Assembly (NCBI GenBank): GCA_964020155.1 | Contig: OZ026560.1 | Span: 4,369,259-4,433,258, forward strand | Source of the DNA: Chondrilla cf. caribensis | Taxonomy: Eukaryota > Porifera > Demospongiae > Chondrillida > Chondrillidae | DNA: 64,000 bases | Reading direction: 5' to 3' | Notes under the pieces: generated by a model | Told to the model about the DNA's origin: nothing | Seen by the model: only the letters and a program-made list of their open reading frames with translations | Database searches by the model: none | Shown here: piece after piece, positions 22,590 to 51,924 of the stretch | How positions within the stretch are numbered: position 1 is the stretch's first letter | How the letters are laid out: every line of letters begins with the position of its first letter | Translations under genes and position numbers: made by a program

Positions 22590-25531
22590 GTTGTTGTTGT
22601 TGTTGTAATTGTTATTATACACATTATGGCTGTAGCCTTGGGAACAGAATCGATCACTATCTCATAAAGTTCAAGAACAACATGTACACAATTGATGGCA
22701 AGAAAAAGTTTGCTACTTTGGCTGAGTTGATAGAGTATTACTACGAAGGTAAGATTAAATTGCATGTGCCTCTATTGAGTGACGGAGAGCAAGACGATCA
22801 ACAGAAAGGTTCCCGCGGTTCCGTTGAATCGTGCGTGCCTCTAGTGAGTGACGGAGAGCAAGACAATCGACAGAAAGGTACCCAGGGTTCTGTTGAATCG
22901 TGCGTGCCTCTAGTGAGTGACGGAGAGCAAGACTATATTCAAATTGTCAGTGCAGCGAGAATGGATGTTTTGAAAAGATGTGAGTGAATTTAATCTTACT
23001 TTATTGAAAATTTTATAGACAACAGTAAAGACCCTCATTGTCGGATAATATATACATCATAAAACTAAGTTTATTGTAAGATATATAATACGAAATTGGC
23101 AACAAGTATAATTATATAATTTAACAGAAACAAGTTGGAGTTAAATACTAGTGGGGCTGCCACCCCCGCATTCGAATTACTTGGGTGTCTACTTTAGGTT
23201 TGAAGAACCTTTGCTGAATTTATGTATGTATTTTGCTTGATGAAGCCATTGCACTTGAATTTTAACCCAACTTTGAATTTTTCTTGGTGTTTCAAAATTG
23301 GCCATTTTTGCACAATGTAAATTTACTGTTGTGGTTACGTGTAGGAACACTTGCTACAGGAATACACTCATATTCATCACTTGTTATGAAAACATGCAAT
23401 AAATGTTAAGTGAATTAAATAATTGAAACTAATTTAAAATTATTATGGTGTTGATTTAAAATCAATTGAGAATATGGTACTTTTAATTTAACCAATAATC
23501 TTAATTTATAATTATTATCTATGATAGCATAGTGTTTAATATTAATTTTATTGGATCCATTTTATTTAATCTTGTTGTGTGTCAGCTATATGGAACATTC
23601 CAAGAGATGAGTTGAAGTTGGTCAATAAAAACAGATCTGGGAAGAATACAGGTAATTAAGCACATAAAACTCAATGTGTACGAGACATGTATGTATCTGA
23701 TTGTTTTTGGTTCATGTTAGATTTTTATGTTGGTGAATACAAAGGAGAAAAAGTGGAAGTGAAATCTCACAAAGCAGATGCAGTGCAAAAAGGCTTATCA
23801 GAAGCCATTGTCATGGCAAAATTGAGCCACCCCAACCTGGTGAAGTTAATTGGAGTCATAATGGACCGGGGACCGATGTACATCATCACAGAGTTCATGG
23901 AGAACGGATCCCTGCTCGAGTACCTTTTGTACAGAGATAGATCCGTCATTCAAAAATCACATCAAATTGGGTTTGCTCAAGATGTTTGCAGTGGAATGGC
24001 TTATCTTGAGCAGAGAGATCTAGTTCACAGGTTTGTTGTGTGGATTTTTAAGTGTGTCTGATATGATGTTGTTGTGTTTACCCTATTTATGTGTATATTC
24101 ATTGTGTATGTATGTTAGTACATGCTTGTGTGTGTGCATGTATGTTTGTGTAGGTGTGGGTGTACTTGCATGCATGCATGACATATTATACAGACTGCAG
24201 CCCAACGTGACCTGTCTGTTTTAGAAATCTTGCAGCAAGGAACATTCTATTGTCAGCAGACAATGTTGCAAAAGTGTCTAATTTTTTCTTCACTCAAAAA
24301 CCGATGTCCACTGATAATGATTGCATGTGGCCCACCAGATGGACAGCACCAGAGGTGTTAGTGAGCAAGGTGCATGTACTTCATGTGAATTCAGTGATAG
24401 TAGACTATGTATAGCTCCAAGTTATCCAAGAATGTTGGGATATTGAATTCTGGTGTATAATTAGTACTTTCAAGAATGAAATATTTGTGGATTAAATCCA
24501 ACTGCAAATTCCACAATTGGCAATTACCACCATGCAAAGGTTACTATAGAGCACATACAAAGTTCATGCTAATCATGTGCATGCATATAATTGATTTAAA
24601 AATTGAAATATGAATACCATGTAGTGTGCAATTAAGACTAGAAGTCAGGAAACCATAGTAATTTCCCCAAGTGTGTAAACATGTTTTTTACGCTTGAATG
24701 CTCATGATGGTCACCTCTGAAGTACCTCATCTACTGTACAATTATTGAAATTGTACATTGCAGATGACTCAAGTGAGGCCTACTTTAATAGTAAGGCTAT
24801 CTCATTGTAATTAAAGCACATAATTTTCAGAATGTCATAATTTAAAATAAATTTAATATACTTTGTTATGTATTGTATATTTATTTATCAAAGTAATACA
24901 AAATATATAAGGCCACTACGAGTACAAAATGGTGCAAGCTTTAAGTTAAATCAATCAACAGTTGATGTTTGATGGTAATTGCACATCATGCACACGTGGT
25001 GGTACATGCAATTCACCAAATCCACCAAAAATAGTGACTATTTCCACCAGTGTTTTTACAGTGCATGCATTATTTAGAGGGCTGCATCCAACAAATGTGA
25101 TGTGTGGAGCTTTGGCGTGTTCTTGTGGGAGGTTTTTTCATATGGAAAGCGTGTTTATCAAAGTAAAGTGAGTTGTGCTCAATAATAATATTATATACAC
25201 AATCAATTTTATTAACCAAGACCAGTTACTAGATCTATAGACATATTCAATTTGAATATAACAAATGATTACTATAGGTTTCACCACTATACGGGCCTGA
25301 ATCATAATAGATTATGGCTTTTGGTTTCATTCTTAGAGCATTGTAGACGTTGTGAAATTTGTTTCATCAGGAGGCAGACTGGACTGCCCCGAGAACTGTC
25401 CTCCTGAGGTTTATGAGATCATGAAGACCTGCTGGTATGAGAGACCCGGGGACAGACCAACATTCAAAGAGCTCTCAGAGAAATTAAAAACCCTTCCGCG
25501 CACGGTTTATCATTTAACCACCACAGTTTGA
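20928..25531 (+). CDS. Fusion protein: TKL kinase - SH3 remnant - SH2 - Csk-like pseudokinase
   Basis: Seen: exons 20928-21794, 21928-22139, 22386-22505, 22636-22979, 23586-23651, 23721-24030, 24225-24369, 25078-25167 and 25337-25531 join in one frame (2349 nt, 782 residues). Residues about 20-289 are a TKL-type kinase with NRGAYG loop, [16 protein letters not shown] and PPE, so catalytic residues are present. Exon 2 begins DPKWHK and has the same phases as the third SH3 exon of copy 2 (DPNWYK), so it looks like an SH3 remnant. SH2 follows (WFHG, LVRESA, HYLI) with 23-residue repeats at its C-terminal side. The C-terminal Csk-like domain lost its glycine loop (NRSGKN), HRD (HRN) and DFG (NFF), but keeps the beta-3 Lys (VEVK), alpha-C Glu and DVWSFG. 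Start chosen because the fragment at 12219 conserves this ATG. Inference: an active kinase tethered to a regulatory pseudokinase, JAK-like in logic but of separate origin. Confidence 0.82.
23150..23330 (+). repeat. Dispersed repeat family B, copy 2
   Basis: Lies in an intron of the fusion gene. It shares GAATTACTTGGGTGTCT, GAAGAACCTTTGCTGAAT and a following TTTTGGCCAAT-like part with 8985-9105 (-), 57570-57745 and 58325-58485. Confidence 0.55.
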
Positions 25532-25610
25532 TGTATAATCCTCTGAGGACAGACCAACATACCTTCCAAGAACTCTTAACAATCTTGAAAGCCCTTCATT
25601 CATCAGTGTA
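25532..25610 (+). pseudogene. Duplicated tail of the kinase last exon
   Basis: Directly after the stop of the fusion gene the sequence resembles the end of the preceding exon again (CTGAGGACAGACCAACAT, then a KALHSS-type end). It encodes a diverged copy of the alpha-I helix region. It is probably 3' UTR left by a small tandem duplication. Confidence 0.6.
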
Positions 25611-25876
25611 TCAAATTGAGTGTTTGATCTTAAATTTTGCATGGATTACAGTAATTGCTGTCTGTGTGGTGCATTCTGATTCAGTGTGGTTTGTTACTTA
25701 TTATTTTTACTTTACAGTGCACAACCAAAATTATTATTATGGGTGTCGTTATTGCAATTAATGAAATGGTGGCTTACAGCAATATCCGATTCAGTGATCA
25801 TGCAATGCTGACTCGTACGATTGACTGTATTGTAAAGTGTACATAATATTATGTCTATGTATAATTATTATTACGT

Positions 25877-25915
<39 letters not shown>

Positions 25916-27489
25916 CTGTACTTTAATACATACCATGCAGCTGTCTAGTTGTACAACGGAACTGCTAGCCAACAGGCTCAGGCCTGCATGGCTGTATATA
26001 TAATATTATAATAATATAACAATAATATTATTATTATACAAAACAGTACATACTGCCTGGTTGTTATAGCATGTCTTATACGTACGATACGGAGAATTAC
26101 TCAATTGATAATTATCCAATACAACAACAGACATAGATAATACGTATGATGGTAAAACTTCATACGAACGTTAACGTTGTTATGGCAACGCATGTGGGAC
26201 ATGTCCATTAGCACTTTTATGGCTTCCGCGGTCGGCGAATTTTCGTTATGTTCAAGAGCTTCTATTTTTGTTTGAGAAGAAGAAAACGACACGAAACCTT
26301 TTGAAGACAACATTTTAGGACATAAACTTTGATTTTAGAGCTTTCTGTAGTAATTCGCTTTATAACTACGGAGAAAATCGGCACTAAAATAGGCTTATAA
26401 AAAGTAGTTTTTTGAGCGGGGGTTTGTTAAGATAACTCCAAATTACACCATATCTGGGTTTTAGATACACAAATGTAATATCTAAAAGTCTACCGAGGGG
26501 GATTTTGATACAACTAAGACTTAGTGAGATATTAACGAAAATATGGTAAATCGTAAAAACTTACCGTGAATTCTCGCTAATAACTCAAGAATGGAATAAC
26601 GAATCAAAATCCCCCTCGGTGAAAAGTTGAATTGTTGTCGTTTCTCCGTACTAAAGTATTCAGATTGATCCTAGGTAGCCTGGATCAAAACCCCCCTCAA
26701 CATTGCTGATTCCACTGATGTGATCCACTGCCGATGCCATTTATCACATGATTGTCATGTGACTAATTGGCTTACGTCATAATCTCGTCGATATCAAGTG
26801 TTAGTGTTAACGTCTTTGAGATTGTTTCGATACCTTTTTGGCCCAATTGATTGTTTATTTTGAACTTTTAATATTTATAATGATAGAATTGATAATAATT
26901 TTTCGATCGTTTTGAGAAGAAAGACAAATGGGAGCTAAAGCAAGGCACAGAAGACAATCGAGGTACGCACCGATATATGACGGAATTATGATCGTATACC
27001 TTCATTTTACCATCTTTTTGCACTTCTGATGCCTGAAATAACTGAAAATGCTCCATTACTAATCGTATCTTATTTCAATAGCTGCGCTCTATCTCCCAAA
27101 TTGTCTGAAACGGAATACGCAGTCGAAAATAATTTCTATTTTTTATCTAAACCTCTTCAAAAGGGTTTAAATCAAAGAAAATAAGGATTAAAGTGGTGAA
27201 GAAACGCCGAACATATATTATCTTTGCTTCATATTTCCGAACTTCGATCGATTATCTTGCGTAATCACCCGACTAAATCACGAGATAGTCATGTGATAAC
27301 GCTATCTCAGGCTGCACTAAGGCGTTAATAGCATTCTATTAACGCTTAGTGAGACAACTGGACATGTTCCACATGCGAATTGCGAAAATGGCGGCTTGCA
27401 TAATTCTACACTGACTTGAACAACCCATGTCGATTGTATCATGGGTGCATAGCTATTTGTAGTTTACAGACAATATATTACTCTTGATC
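25611..27489. other. Intergenic region between fusion gene and UBE2U-like gene
   Basis: No exon supported. It contains an (AT)n run near 25878-25912 and nested inverted repeats at 26405-26705. The last 120 bp resemble the region before the UBE2U fragment (GAAAATGGCGG, then CTTTTGATCATGCATTC / CTCTTGATCATGCATTC). Confidence 0.4.
26405..26705. repeat. Nested inverted repeats
   Basis: ACCGAGGGGGATTTTGAT at 26492-26509 is the exact reverse complement of 26603-26620. An outer, weaker pair (GAGCGGGGGTTTGTT near 26415, and AAAACCCCCCTCAA near 26690) encloses it. It resembles a small foldback or MITE. No ORF. Confidence 0.55.
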
Positions 27490-31107
<3,618 letters not shown>

Positions 31108-31430
31108 TGTGCATGTGTGTACATGTGTGTGTGTGTGTGTGCATGCACACACAAGCTTGTATTGTAATATTACATATGTTTATTATTATACAGTTCCTAT
31201 ACTGTATTATGTATTCAAAATTATTATTACAATGTACTTTTGTTTGTATACCTGTGTATATTACATATACATACATATTATACAGCATTTAAACCTTAAT
31301 TATATAAACACATACAAAACCCAGTACATTATCATAGGGTTCAGTAACTAGCCAAGGCAACAATCTGAACATAGGACATAATTAAATTATTACATGTATC
31401 CATTCAAAGACAAGTATTCTTAGTGTCTCC
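31108..31430. other. Convergent 3' region
   Basis: Between the stops of the UBE2U-like gene (+) and the first DRAM-like gene (-). AT-rich with short GT and TA runs; nothing else supported. Confidence 0.5.
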
Positions 31431-31911
31431 CTAGGGTAAGGGGACTTTATCGGAGCATTGTTCTGTGACAGGTTCAAATGGCTCCTCGAACTCCTCTTCA
31501 CTCTCCTCACAAGACTCAGTCATAGCTTCCGTGTCGCTGATCTCGAAACAACCAATATAACCCAAATCAGCAGCAAAGCTGGCCTGGAACACAATAATCA
31601 CTATCATCCCGAACCTGTAGCAAGTGGAGGGTCAGTACAACCAGCTCAAACCTGGTGTGGGTGGAAGTGCATATACACACAAGATAGGAACATGCGAGTG
31701 TACATCAGAGTCAAGCATTGACAATGATGTATGGTTAGAACTAATGTGGAAGTACACATGTCCATGAAATTTTGTACATCACAAATACATGTCTGTATGG
31801 ACGGACATATGTACAACATCAATGACAAGTTAAGGTTTGTATACCGACACAAGAAGTAGGTAGATCCAACAGGGTGGAGTGAGATTGGATTAACTACGTA
31901 TGAGTGAACAT

Positions 31912-31982
<71 letters not shown>

Positions 31983-32388
31983 AACACACACACACACAAA
32001 CACACACAGGCTAGCTCTCTCACCATTCACATACAGCAATGTAGATTTGATTCTTGCCCCAGTGAGCAGCTGTTACTGCATTAAGGCTTCAATAATACAT
32101 CTCAACACACAAACTATATGAGAAATATGTTACTCTAGCTGGGTTCAGCTGGCTACACAGCTCATCCGCACAATTTGTGACATGGGGTGAAATTCACCAC
32201 AAACTACGGTAGGCTCAATAACTGAACCATCCCCATTCATGGCAATGTCTCCAGGTTTGTGTGAGGTGTCACTACATGTCTGGCATTTCAATACTTCCAC
32301 CATAAGCGAGGATGTCATCACTATAATTCTATGCTGTGACAATAATTTTGTAAAACGGACTCTTGTACACACGCACACAACAAACACA

Positions 32389-32461
<73 letters not shown>

Positions 32462-32475
32462 CAAACACGCACACA

Positions 32476-32508
<33 letters not shown>

Positions 32509-32535
32509 CACACACATACACACACACACACACAC

Positions 32536-32594
<59 letters not shown>

Positions 32595-32610
32595 ACAAAC
32601 ACACACACAC

Positions 32611-32683
<73 letters not shown>

Positions 32684-32699
32684 CACAAACACGCACACA

Positions 32700-32766
<67 letters not shown>

Positions 32767-32781
32767 ACACACACACACACA

Positions 32782-32854
<73 letters not shown>

Positions 32855-33117
32855 GAAGGATACCAAGTATCACAAACACTCCAAGAGCTACGGTGCACAA
32901 CACAGCACAGGTCTGCTTCAGGTAGACAGACCACTTCGGGGAATGTGGGTCCAGAGTGACATTCCATGCCATTATGACCATGTAGGCATCATACAAGAAG
33001 AAAAACACCACAGCAGCAGCTATGGGGATGGAAGGTGTGTGAAAGACATGTGGAAACAATTGTAGGGGTGGAGGTGTGTTGTATGTGAAGTATGTGTATC
33101 ACCAGCTACAGGTGCAG

Positions 33118-33171
<54 letters not shown>

Positions 33172-33693
33172 GCGCATGCGATTGTGTGTGTGTATGTGTG
33201 TGTGCGTGTGATCACGTGTGTGTCTGCATCTGTGCATGCGTATGTGTTTCTACAGTGCAACCTGTCTTGTGAGACCACTGCAATGTAACATAAAATATCT
33301 CAAATACACGTCCACATGTACCACATGTACCACATGGTGAGACTCACACGAATGAATTGTATTATTCTCTTTTTCGTTGACCACACCCACAACTGCCAAC
33401 CCAAAAGAAGCAATACACCCTAAATACAAACAAGCCTTGTTTTTAGAGAACTTTCTGTCAGAGTTGTACACGGCAACAACTTCAAAAACCAACAAAAATG
33501 CCCCGACCACAATCCCCATCCTGAAGGGGTACTTTTCAGGGGCTTCAACAGCACAGTCGCTGATCATAGGCAGCCAGGCCGGTACGTGTCCCAACCCGAC
33601 GGCTAGACCGTAGCAGAGAAATACTGTACCGAGTATGATGCCGTTCCCCAAGAGGATGATAGTCGATAGTCTTTCAAATGCTAAGACATCCAT
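31431..33693 (-). CDS. DRAM/TMEM150 (Frag1/DRAM/Sfk1) family membrane protein, copy A
   Basis: Seen: exons 33348-33693, 32852-33019, 32024-32075 and 31431-31614 (read high to low) give 750 nt, 249 residues. Five to six hydrophobic segments are visible. The first is followed by the family loop (AVGLGHVPAWLPMISDCAV), comparable to the GHV..FLPYISDT stretch of DRAM1. A late segment has VCEW, matching the ICEW of DRAM proteins. The tail is acidic and Ser-rich (SCEESEEE). Known members sit in plasma membrane, lysosome or autophagic membranes; the exact role here is unknown. The donor of exon 2 starts a 460-bp GT-rich tract (CA on the + strand). It has a tandem paralogue 1.3 kb upstream. Confidence 0.85.
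32389..32851 (-). repeat. About 460-bp GT-rich microsatellite (sense strand) at a 5' splice site
   Basis: CA repeats on +, interrupted by AAC and CGC variants, abut exon 2 of DRAM-like copy A. Long CVCV/HTHT frames here are artefacts. Confidence 0.95.
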
Positions 33694-33837
33694 GGTGAAA
33701 CGTGGATTGAGGATATCTGTACATAGAAGAAATGCATTACTACTATGATCAACTCACTACATCTAATCTGTAAATACATACGTACACAATACTTGCTTAG
33801 TATGTATGTAGTCTACCTTGATTATTGCACTCTTAGT

Positions 33838-34055
33838 TACACATTCCTGGTTAGTACACACTCCTGGTTAGCACACACTCCTGGTTAGTACACACTCCTG
33901 GTTAGTACGCACTCCTGGTTAGCACACACTCTTGGTTAGCACACACTCCTGGTTAGCACACACTCCTGGTTAGTACACACTCCTGGTTATCACACACTCC
34001 AGGGTAACATACACTTCTGGTTAGTACATACACACTCCTGGTTAAATACACTTCA
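33838..34055. repeat. About 19-bp minisatellite
   Basis: Roughly eleven copies of ACACACTCCTGGTTAGYAC with small variants. Confidence 0.88.
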
Positions 34056-34429
34056 CTTGGTCGTCCCTAGCTCATGTACACTGCATTAACTACTACTGAT
34101 AGCAAGCATCTTTGATTAGAAGTACAGATTACGTGGAACCATCAATGTATCGACCAAGCAAGTTGGACTATACTAACCAACAACCAACTTGAGCAATATT
34201 CACGCTAAAACAAAGGAAGTAAACAAATCTAGGGTCTATGATGTAACTAACTCCCGCTCACAAAAAACGGTTTGCTTTGGACTTTTCGGTTCCTTTTGAG
34301 AGAGTTCGTCTGTATACACGCCAGTTGGGTGCACTCACAAAACACAGTTCTTCCCCGAGCACGTTCTGCTTCAGAGATCTCCTCGACACACCGTATTTCT
34401 CCGTACTGCTACTCTCAATCGAAACCACA

Positions 34430-34560
34430 TAACGTGACGCAGTATAAAGTTAAAGCCCACGCATCTGATTGGTCAAAGGTGTGGCAATGAATTTTTATGG
34501 CCGGTGTCATAGGCCAATATTATCCGAAATTTCCGTACCGGATATCGAAGGCGTCGACCA
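34430..34560. promoter_or_regulatory. Candidate bidirectional promoter
   Basis: Contains an inverted CCAAT box (GATTGGTCAAAG, about 34468). It lies between a - strand transcript start inferred for DRAM-like copy A (donor-like GTGAGTGC on - near 34335-34342) and the + strand ATG at 34560. Placement is inference. Confidence 0.3.
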
Positions 34561-34619
34561 TGATGTTATCGACCGAACCCTACGGCCCAAAACGGGCATG
34601 TAACGAGTGTGAGACGAAG
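34560..34619 (+). other. Orphan first-exon-like ORF
   Basis: An ATG-started stretch of 20 codons (MMLSTEPYGPKRACNECETK) ends at a consensus donor AAG|GTAAGT. It contains a CxxC pair. No partner exon was found downstream on +. It could be the first exon of a gene lost or moved, or a non-coding divergent transcript. Confidence 0.3.
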
Positions 34620-34997
34620 GTAAGTTTTCCAACACAAGTCGCTTACTTTTCCGTTACGTCTGTATGATATAACATTGTATGTTTATACTAATTATTAATT
34701 AAATCATGCATATTATATCACTTCTATAGCTAATTAATTGTATAATGACTATTGTACCACTCTTATATCATTAATTCTATTATAGCTACTGTACACACAA
34801 TATACTATATCACTCTCATGCACTAGCTATATTGACAGTAGGTGTGGAAGGCACATTTTGATATAGACGTACTACAGTAAAATTAATGATCACTGATCGA
34901 TGTCAATAATAAATTATAAATAATAACAATTATTACACATTATAAATATCTATGGTAATATATTGGTATAATACAAAACACTTTTGTTAGTGTCTCC

Positions 34998-37112
<2,115 letters not shown>

Positions 37113-37423
37113 GGCGAACAAGAGGCTACGGAGTGTCCAGTTCGCGTAGATCTAAAGAAATTGGAGAAATACGGCATATCACATTATACTGACACGGGGA
37201 AGACGCAAATATGTACAGCTACTATGATAGACGTGAACGTGGATTCACTATTGAACGTGAACAGTACCAACCTGCAAGGTCTCCTGATTCAGTTTCGGAT
37301 CCGTTAACGCTCCGTATTTTCCCACATACGGAATTTAGACCGGTATCGACATTGGCTCGCCTACACAAACTTCATTGTTTTTAAAATTGCGATATGAAAT
37401 CCATTTTTCCTGTTTAAAAACAC
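37113..37423. other. DRAM-B 5' region and PUM3 3' flank
   Basis: A short gap between two - strand genes. It holds the likely 5' UTR of DRAM-like copy B (donor-like CAG|GTTGGT on - near 37270). Nothing else supported. Confidence 0.4.
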
Positions 37424-44438
<7,015 letters not shown>

Positions 44439-44659
44439 ATCAATGCTACCCGACGAACTGAATATTTCTATTTAGCGCTCACCTTCCAGACACTCGGTAT
44501 GAATATTTTATTATTGTAAATGTTCGAAAGTAAACTGAAGCGTGTATCATAGTATCTGAAATTCTGTTATGTATATGTTTAACTGTTCCACATCATACCA
44601 TGGGTCATATTATAACCATGTGCACATTAAAACACATGAAATTCAGCTGTTCCAAATGT

Positions 44660-47460
44660 CATCCAAAATTTGGCCGTAGCACCACCTTGAATAACAACGG
44701 TTAAAGAGCACACAAGGATATGGGAAGTGGTTCATAACTTAGTTCACATCCCCAGCTAGATGTGTCAAAATATTCAGGGCGACACGCCCCCTCTCCCACA
44801 AGCTATGAAAGATGGTGCTAAGTGTATTTTCTCCTATTCTCCTCCATACACTGACTGTGGTGCTATGGCCAAAATTTGGCCATAGCACCACCTTGAATAA
44901 CAAGGGTTACAGAGCACACAGGGATACGGGAAGTGTTTCATAAATTAGTTCACATCCCCAGCTAGATGTGTCAAAATATTCAGGGTGACACGCCCCCTCT
45001 CCCACGAGCTATGCAAGATGGTGCTAAGTGTATTTTCTCCTATTCTCCTCCATACATTGATTGTGGTGCTATGGCCAAAATTTGGCCATAGCACCACCTT
45101 GAATAACAAGGGTTACAGAGCAAACAGGGATATGGGAAATGTTTCATAACTTAGTTCACATCCCCAGCTAGATGTGTCAAAATATTCAGGGTGACACGCC
45201 CCCTCTCCCACGAGCTATGCAAGATTCTCCTCCATACACTGACTGTGGTGCTATGGCCAAAATTTGGCCATAGCACCACCTTGAATAACTAGGGTTACAG
45301 AGCACACAAGGATACGGGAAGTGTTTCATAACTTAGTTCACATCCCCAGCTAGATGTGTCAAAATATTCAAGGTGACACGCCCCCTCTCCCACGAGCTAT
45401 GAAAGATGGTGCTAAGTGTATTTTCTCCTATTCTCCTCCATACACTGACTGTGGTGCTATGGCCAAAATTTGGCCATAGCACCACCTTGAATAACAAGGG
45501 TTACAGAGCACACAAGGATACAGGAAGTGTTTCATAAATTAGTTCACATCCCCAGCTAGATGTGTCAAAATATTCAGGGTGACACGCCCCCTCTCCCACG
45601 AGCTATGCAAGATGGTGCTAAGTGCATTTTCTCCTATTCTCCTCCATACACTGACTGTGGTGCTATGGCCAAAATTTGGCCATAGCACCACCTTGAATAA
45701 CAAGGGTTACAGAGCACACAAGGATACAGGAAGTGTTTCATAAATTAGTTCACATCCCCAGCTAGATGTGTCAAAATATTCAGGGTGACACGCCCCCTCT
45801 CCCACGAGCTATGAAAGATGGTGCTAAGTGTATTTTCTCCTATTCTCCTCCATACACTGACTGTGGTGCTATGGCCAAAATTTGGCCATAGCACCACCTT
45901 GAATAACAAGGGTTACAGAGCACACAGGGATATGGGAAATGTTTCATAACTTAGTTCACATCCCCAGCTAGATGTGTCAAAATATTCAGGGTGACACGCC
46001 CCCTCTCCCACGAGCTATGCAAGATTCTCCTCCATACACTGACTGTGGTGCTATGGCCAAAATTTGGCCATAGCACCACCTTGAATAACAAGGGTTACAG
46101 AGCACACAAGGATACGGGAAGTGTTTCATAAATTAGTTCACATCCCCAGCTAGATGTGTCAAAATATTCAGGGAGACACGCCCCCTCTCCCACGAGCTAT
46201 GCAAGATGGTGCTAAGTGTATTTTCTCCTATTCTCCTCCATACACTGACTGTGGTGCTATGGCCAAAATTTGGCCATAGCACCACCTTGAATAACAAGGG
46301 TTACAGAGCACACAAGGATACAGGAAGTGTTTCATAAATTAGTTCACATCCCCAGCTAGATGTGTCAAAATATTCAGGGTGACACGCCCCCTCTCCCATG
46401 AGCTATGAAAGATGGTGCTAAGTGTATTTTCTCCTATTCTCCTCCATACACTGACTGTGGTGCTATGGCCAAAATTTGGCCATAGCACCACCTTGAATAA
46501 CAAGGGTTACAGAGCACACAGGGATATGGGAAATGTTTCATAACTTAGTTCACATCCCCAGCTAGATGTGTCAAAATATTCAGGGTGACACGCCCCCTCT
46601 CCCACGAGCTATGCAAGATTCTCCTCCATACACTGACTGTGGTGCTATGGCCAAAATTTGGCCATAGCACCACCTTGAATAACAAGGGTTACAGAGCACA
46701 CAAGGATACGGGAAGTGCTTAATAAATTAGTTCATATCCCCAGCTAAATGTGTCAAAATATTCAGGGTGACACGCCCCCTCTCCCACGAGCTATGCAAGA
46801 TGGTGCTAAGTGTATTTTCTCCTATTCTCCTCCATACATTGATTGTGGTGCTATGGCCAAAATTTGGCCATAGCACCACCTTGAATAACAAGGGTTACAG
46901 AGCACACAGGGATATGGGAAATGTTTCGTAACATAGTTCGCATCCCCAGCTAGATGTGTCAAAATATTCAGGGTGACACGCCCCCTCTTCCACAAGCTAT
47001 GCAAGATTCTCCTCCATACACTGACTGTGGTGCTATGGCCAAAATTTGGCCATAGCACCACCTTGAATAACAAGGGTTACAGAGCACACAAGGATACGGG
47101 AAGTGTTTCATAAATTAGTTCACATCCCCAGCTAGATGTGTCAAAATATTCAGGGTGACGCGCCCCCTCTCCTACAAGGTATGCAAGATGGTGCTAAGTG
47201 TATTTTCTCCTATTCTCCTCCATACATTGACGCTGTGGCCATAGCACCACCTTGAATAACAAGGATTATTAAGCACACAAGGATATGGGAAGTGTTTCAT
47301 AACTTAGTTCACATCCCCAGCTAGATTAATCAAAAGTATCAGGGTGACACGCCCCCTCTCCCACGAGCTATGCAAGATGGTGCTAAGTGTATTTTCTCCT
47401 ATTCTCCTCCATACACTGACTGTGGTGCTATGGCCAAAATTTAGCCACATAGCTAGTTTT
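44660..47460. repeat. Satellite array of 206- and 182-bp units with palindromic core
   Basis: Fourteen to fifteen units. Starts of the TGGCCATAGC landmark at 44671 (variant), 44877, 45083, 45265, 45471, 45677, 45883, 46065, 46271, 46477, 46659, 46865 and 47047 give spacings of 206 or 182 bp. The short form lacks one of two similar TTCTCCT-containing segments. Every junction holds a 35-nt near-palindrome, GTGGTGCTATGGCCAAA-A and its complement. The last two units are diverged. The array starts 220 bp upstream of the PUM3 ATG. No gene within. Confidence 0.95.
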
Positions 47461-47711
47461 GGTAAGAATATCAGGGTGAAATACCCCCTCTCCCACAAGC
47501 TACGTATATATATCCAAGGCTACATATCAATACAGTACACGTATATATATGTACCTCTAGCAACTATGTACGTACATACGTGCCATATTATACCTATGCG
47601 ATAATGACTGATGAACCTTTATACAATAACATTACAGTAGTATACAATATACTGTAAAAATAATTCAATACAAAACTCGAGGTTCTTCATATGAGGTCCT
47701 CCTCTGTCATT

Positions 47712-51924
<4,213 letters not shown>

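Larger units (their letters stand above)
33694..34997. other. Upstream region of DRAM-like copy A
   Basis: Holds a minisatellite (33838-34055), a probable 5' UTR exon and promoter for copy A at about 34340-34500, and the lone + strand exon at 34560-34619. The - strand has CTATGTACAG|ATATCC just before the copy A ATG, so a 5' UTR intron is likely. Confidence 0.45.

Noticed and set aside
33838..34055. CRISPR-like regular repeats (also other minisatellites)
   Set aside because: Units are directly adjacent without unique spacers, and the sequence is eukaryotic with introns.
46822..47498. Short - strand ORFs in the satellite array
   Set aside because: Periodic with the satellite unit, interrupted in most units, no homology recognised.
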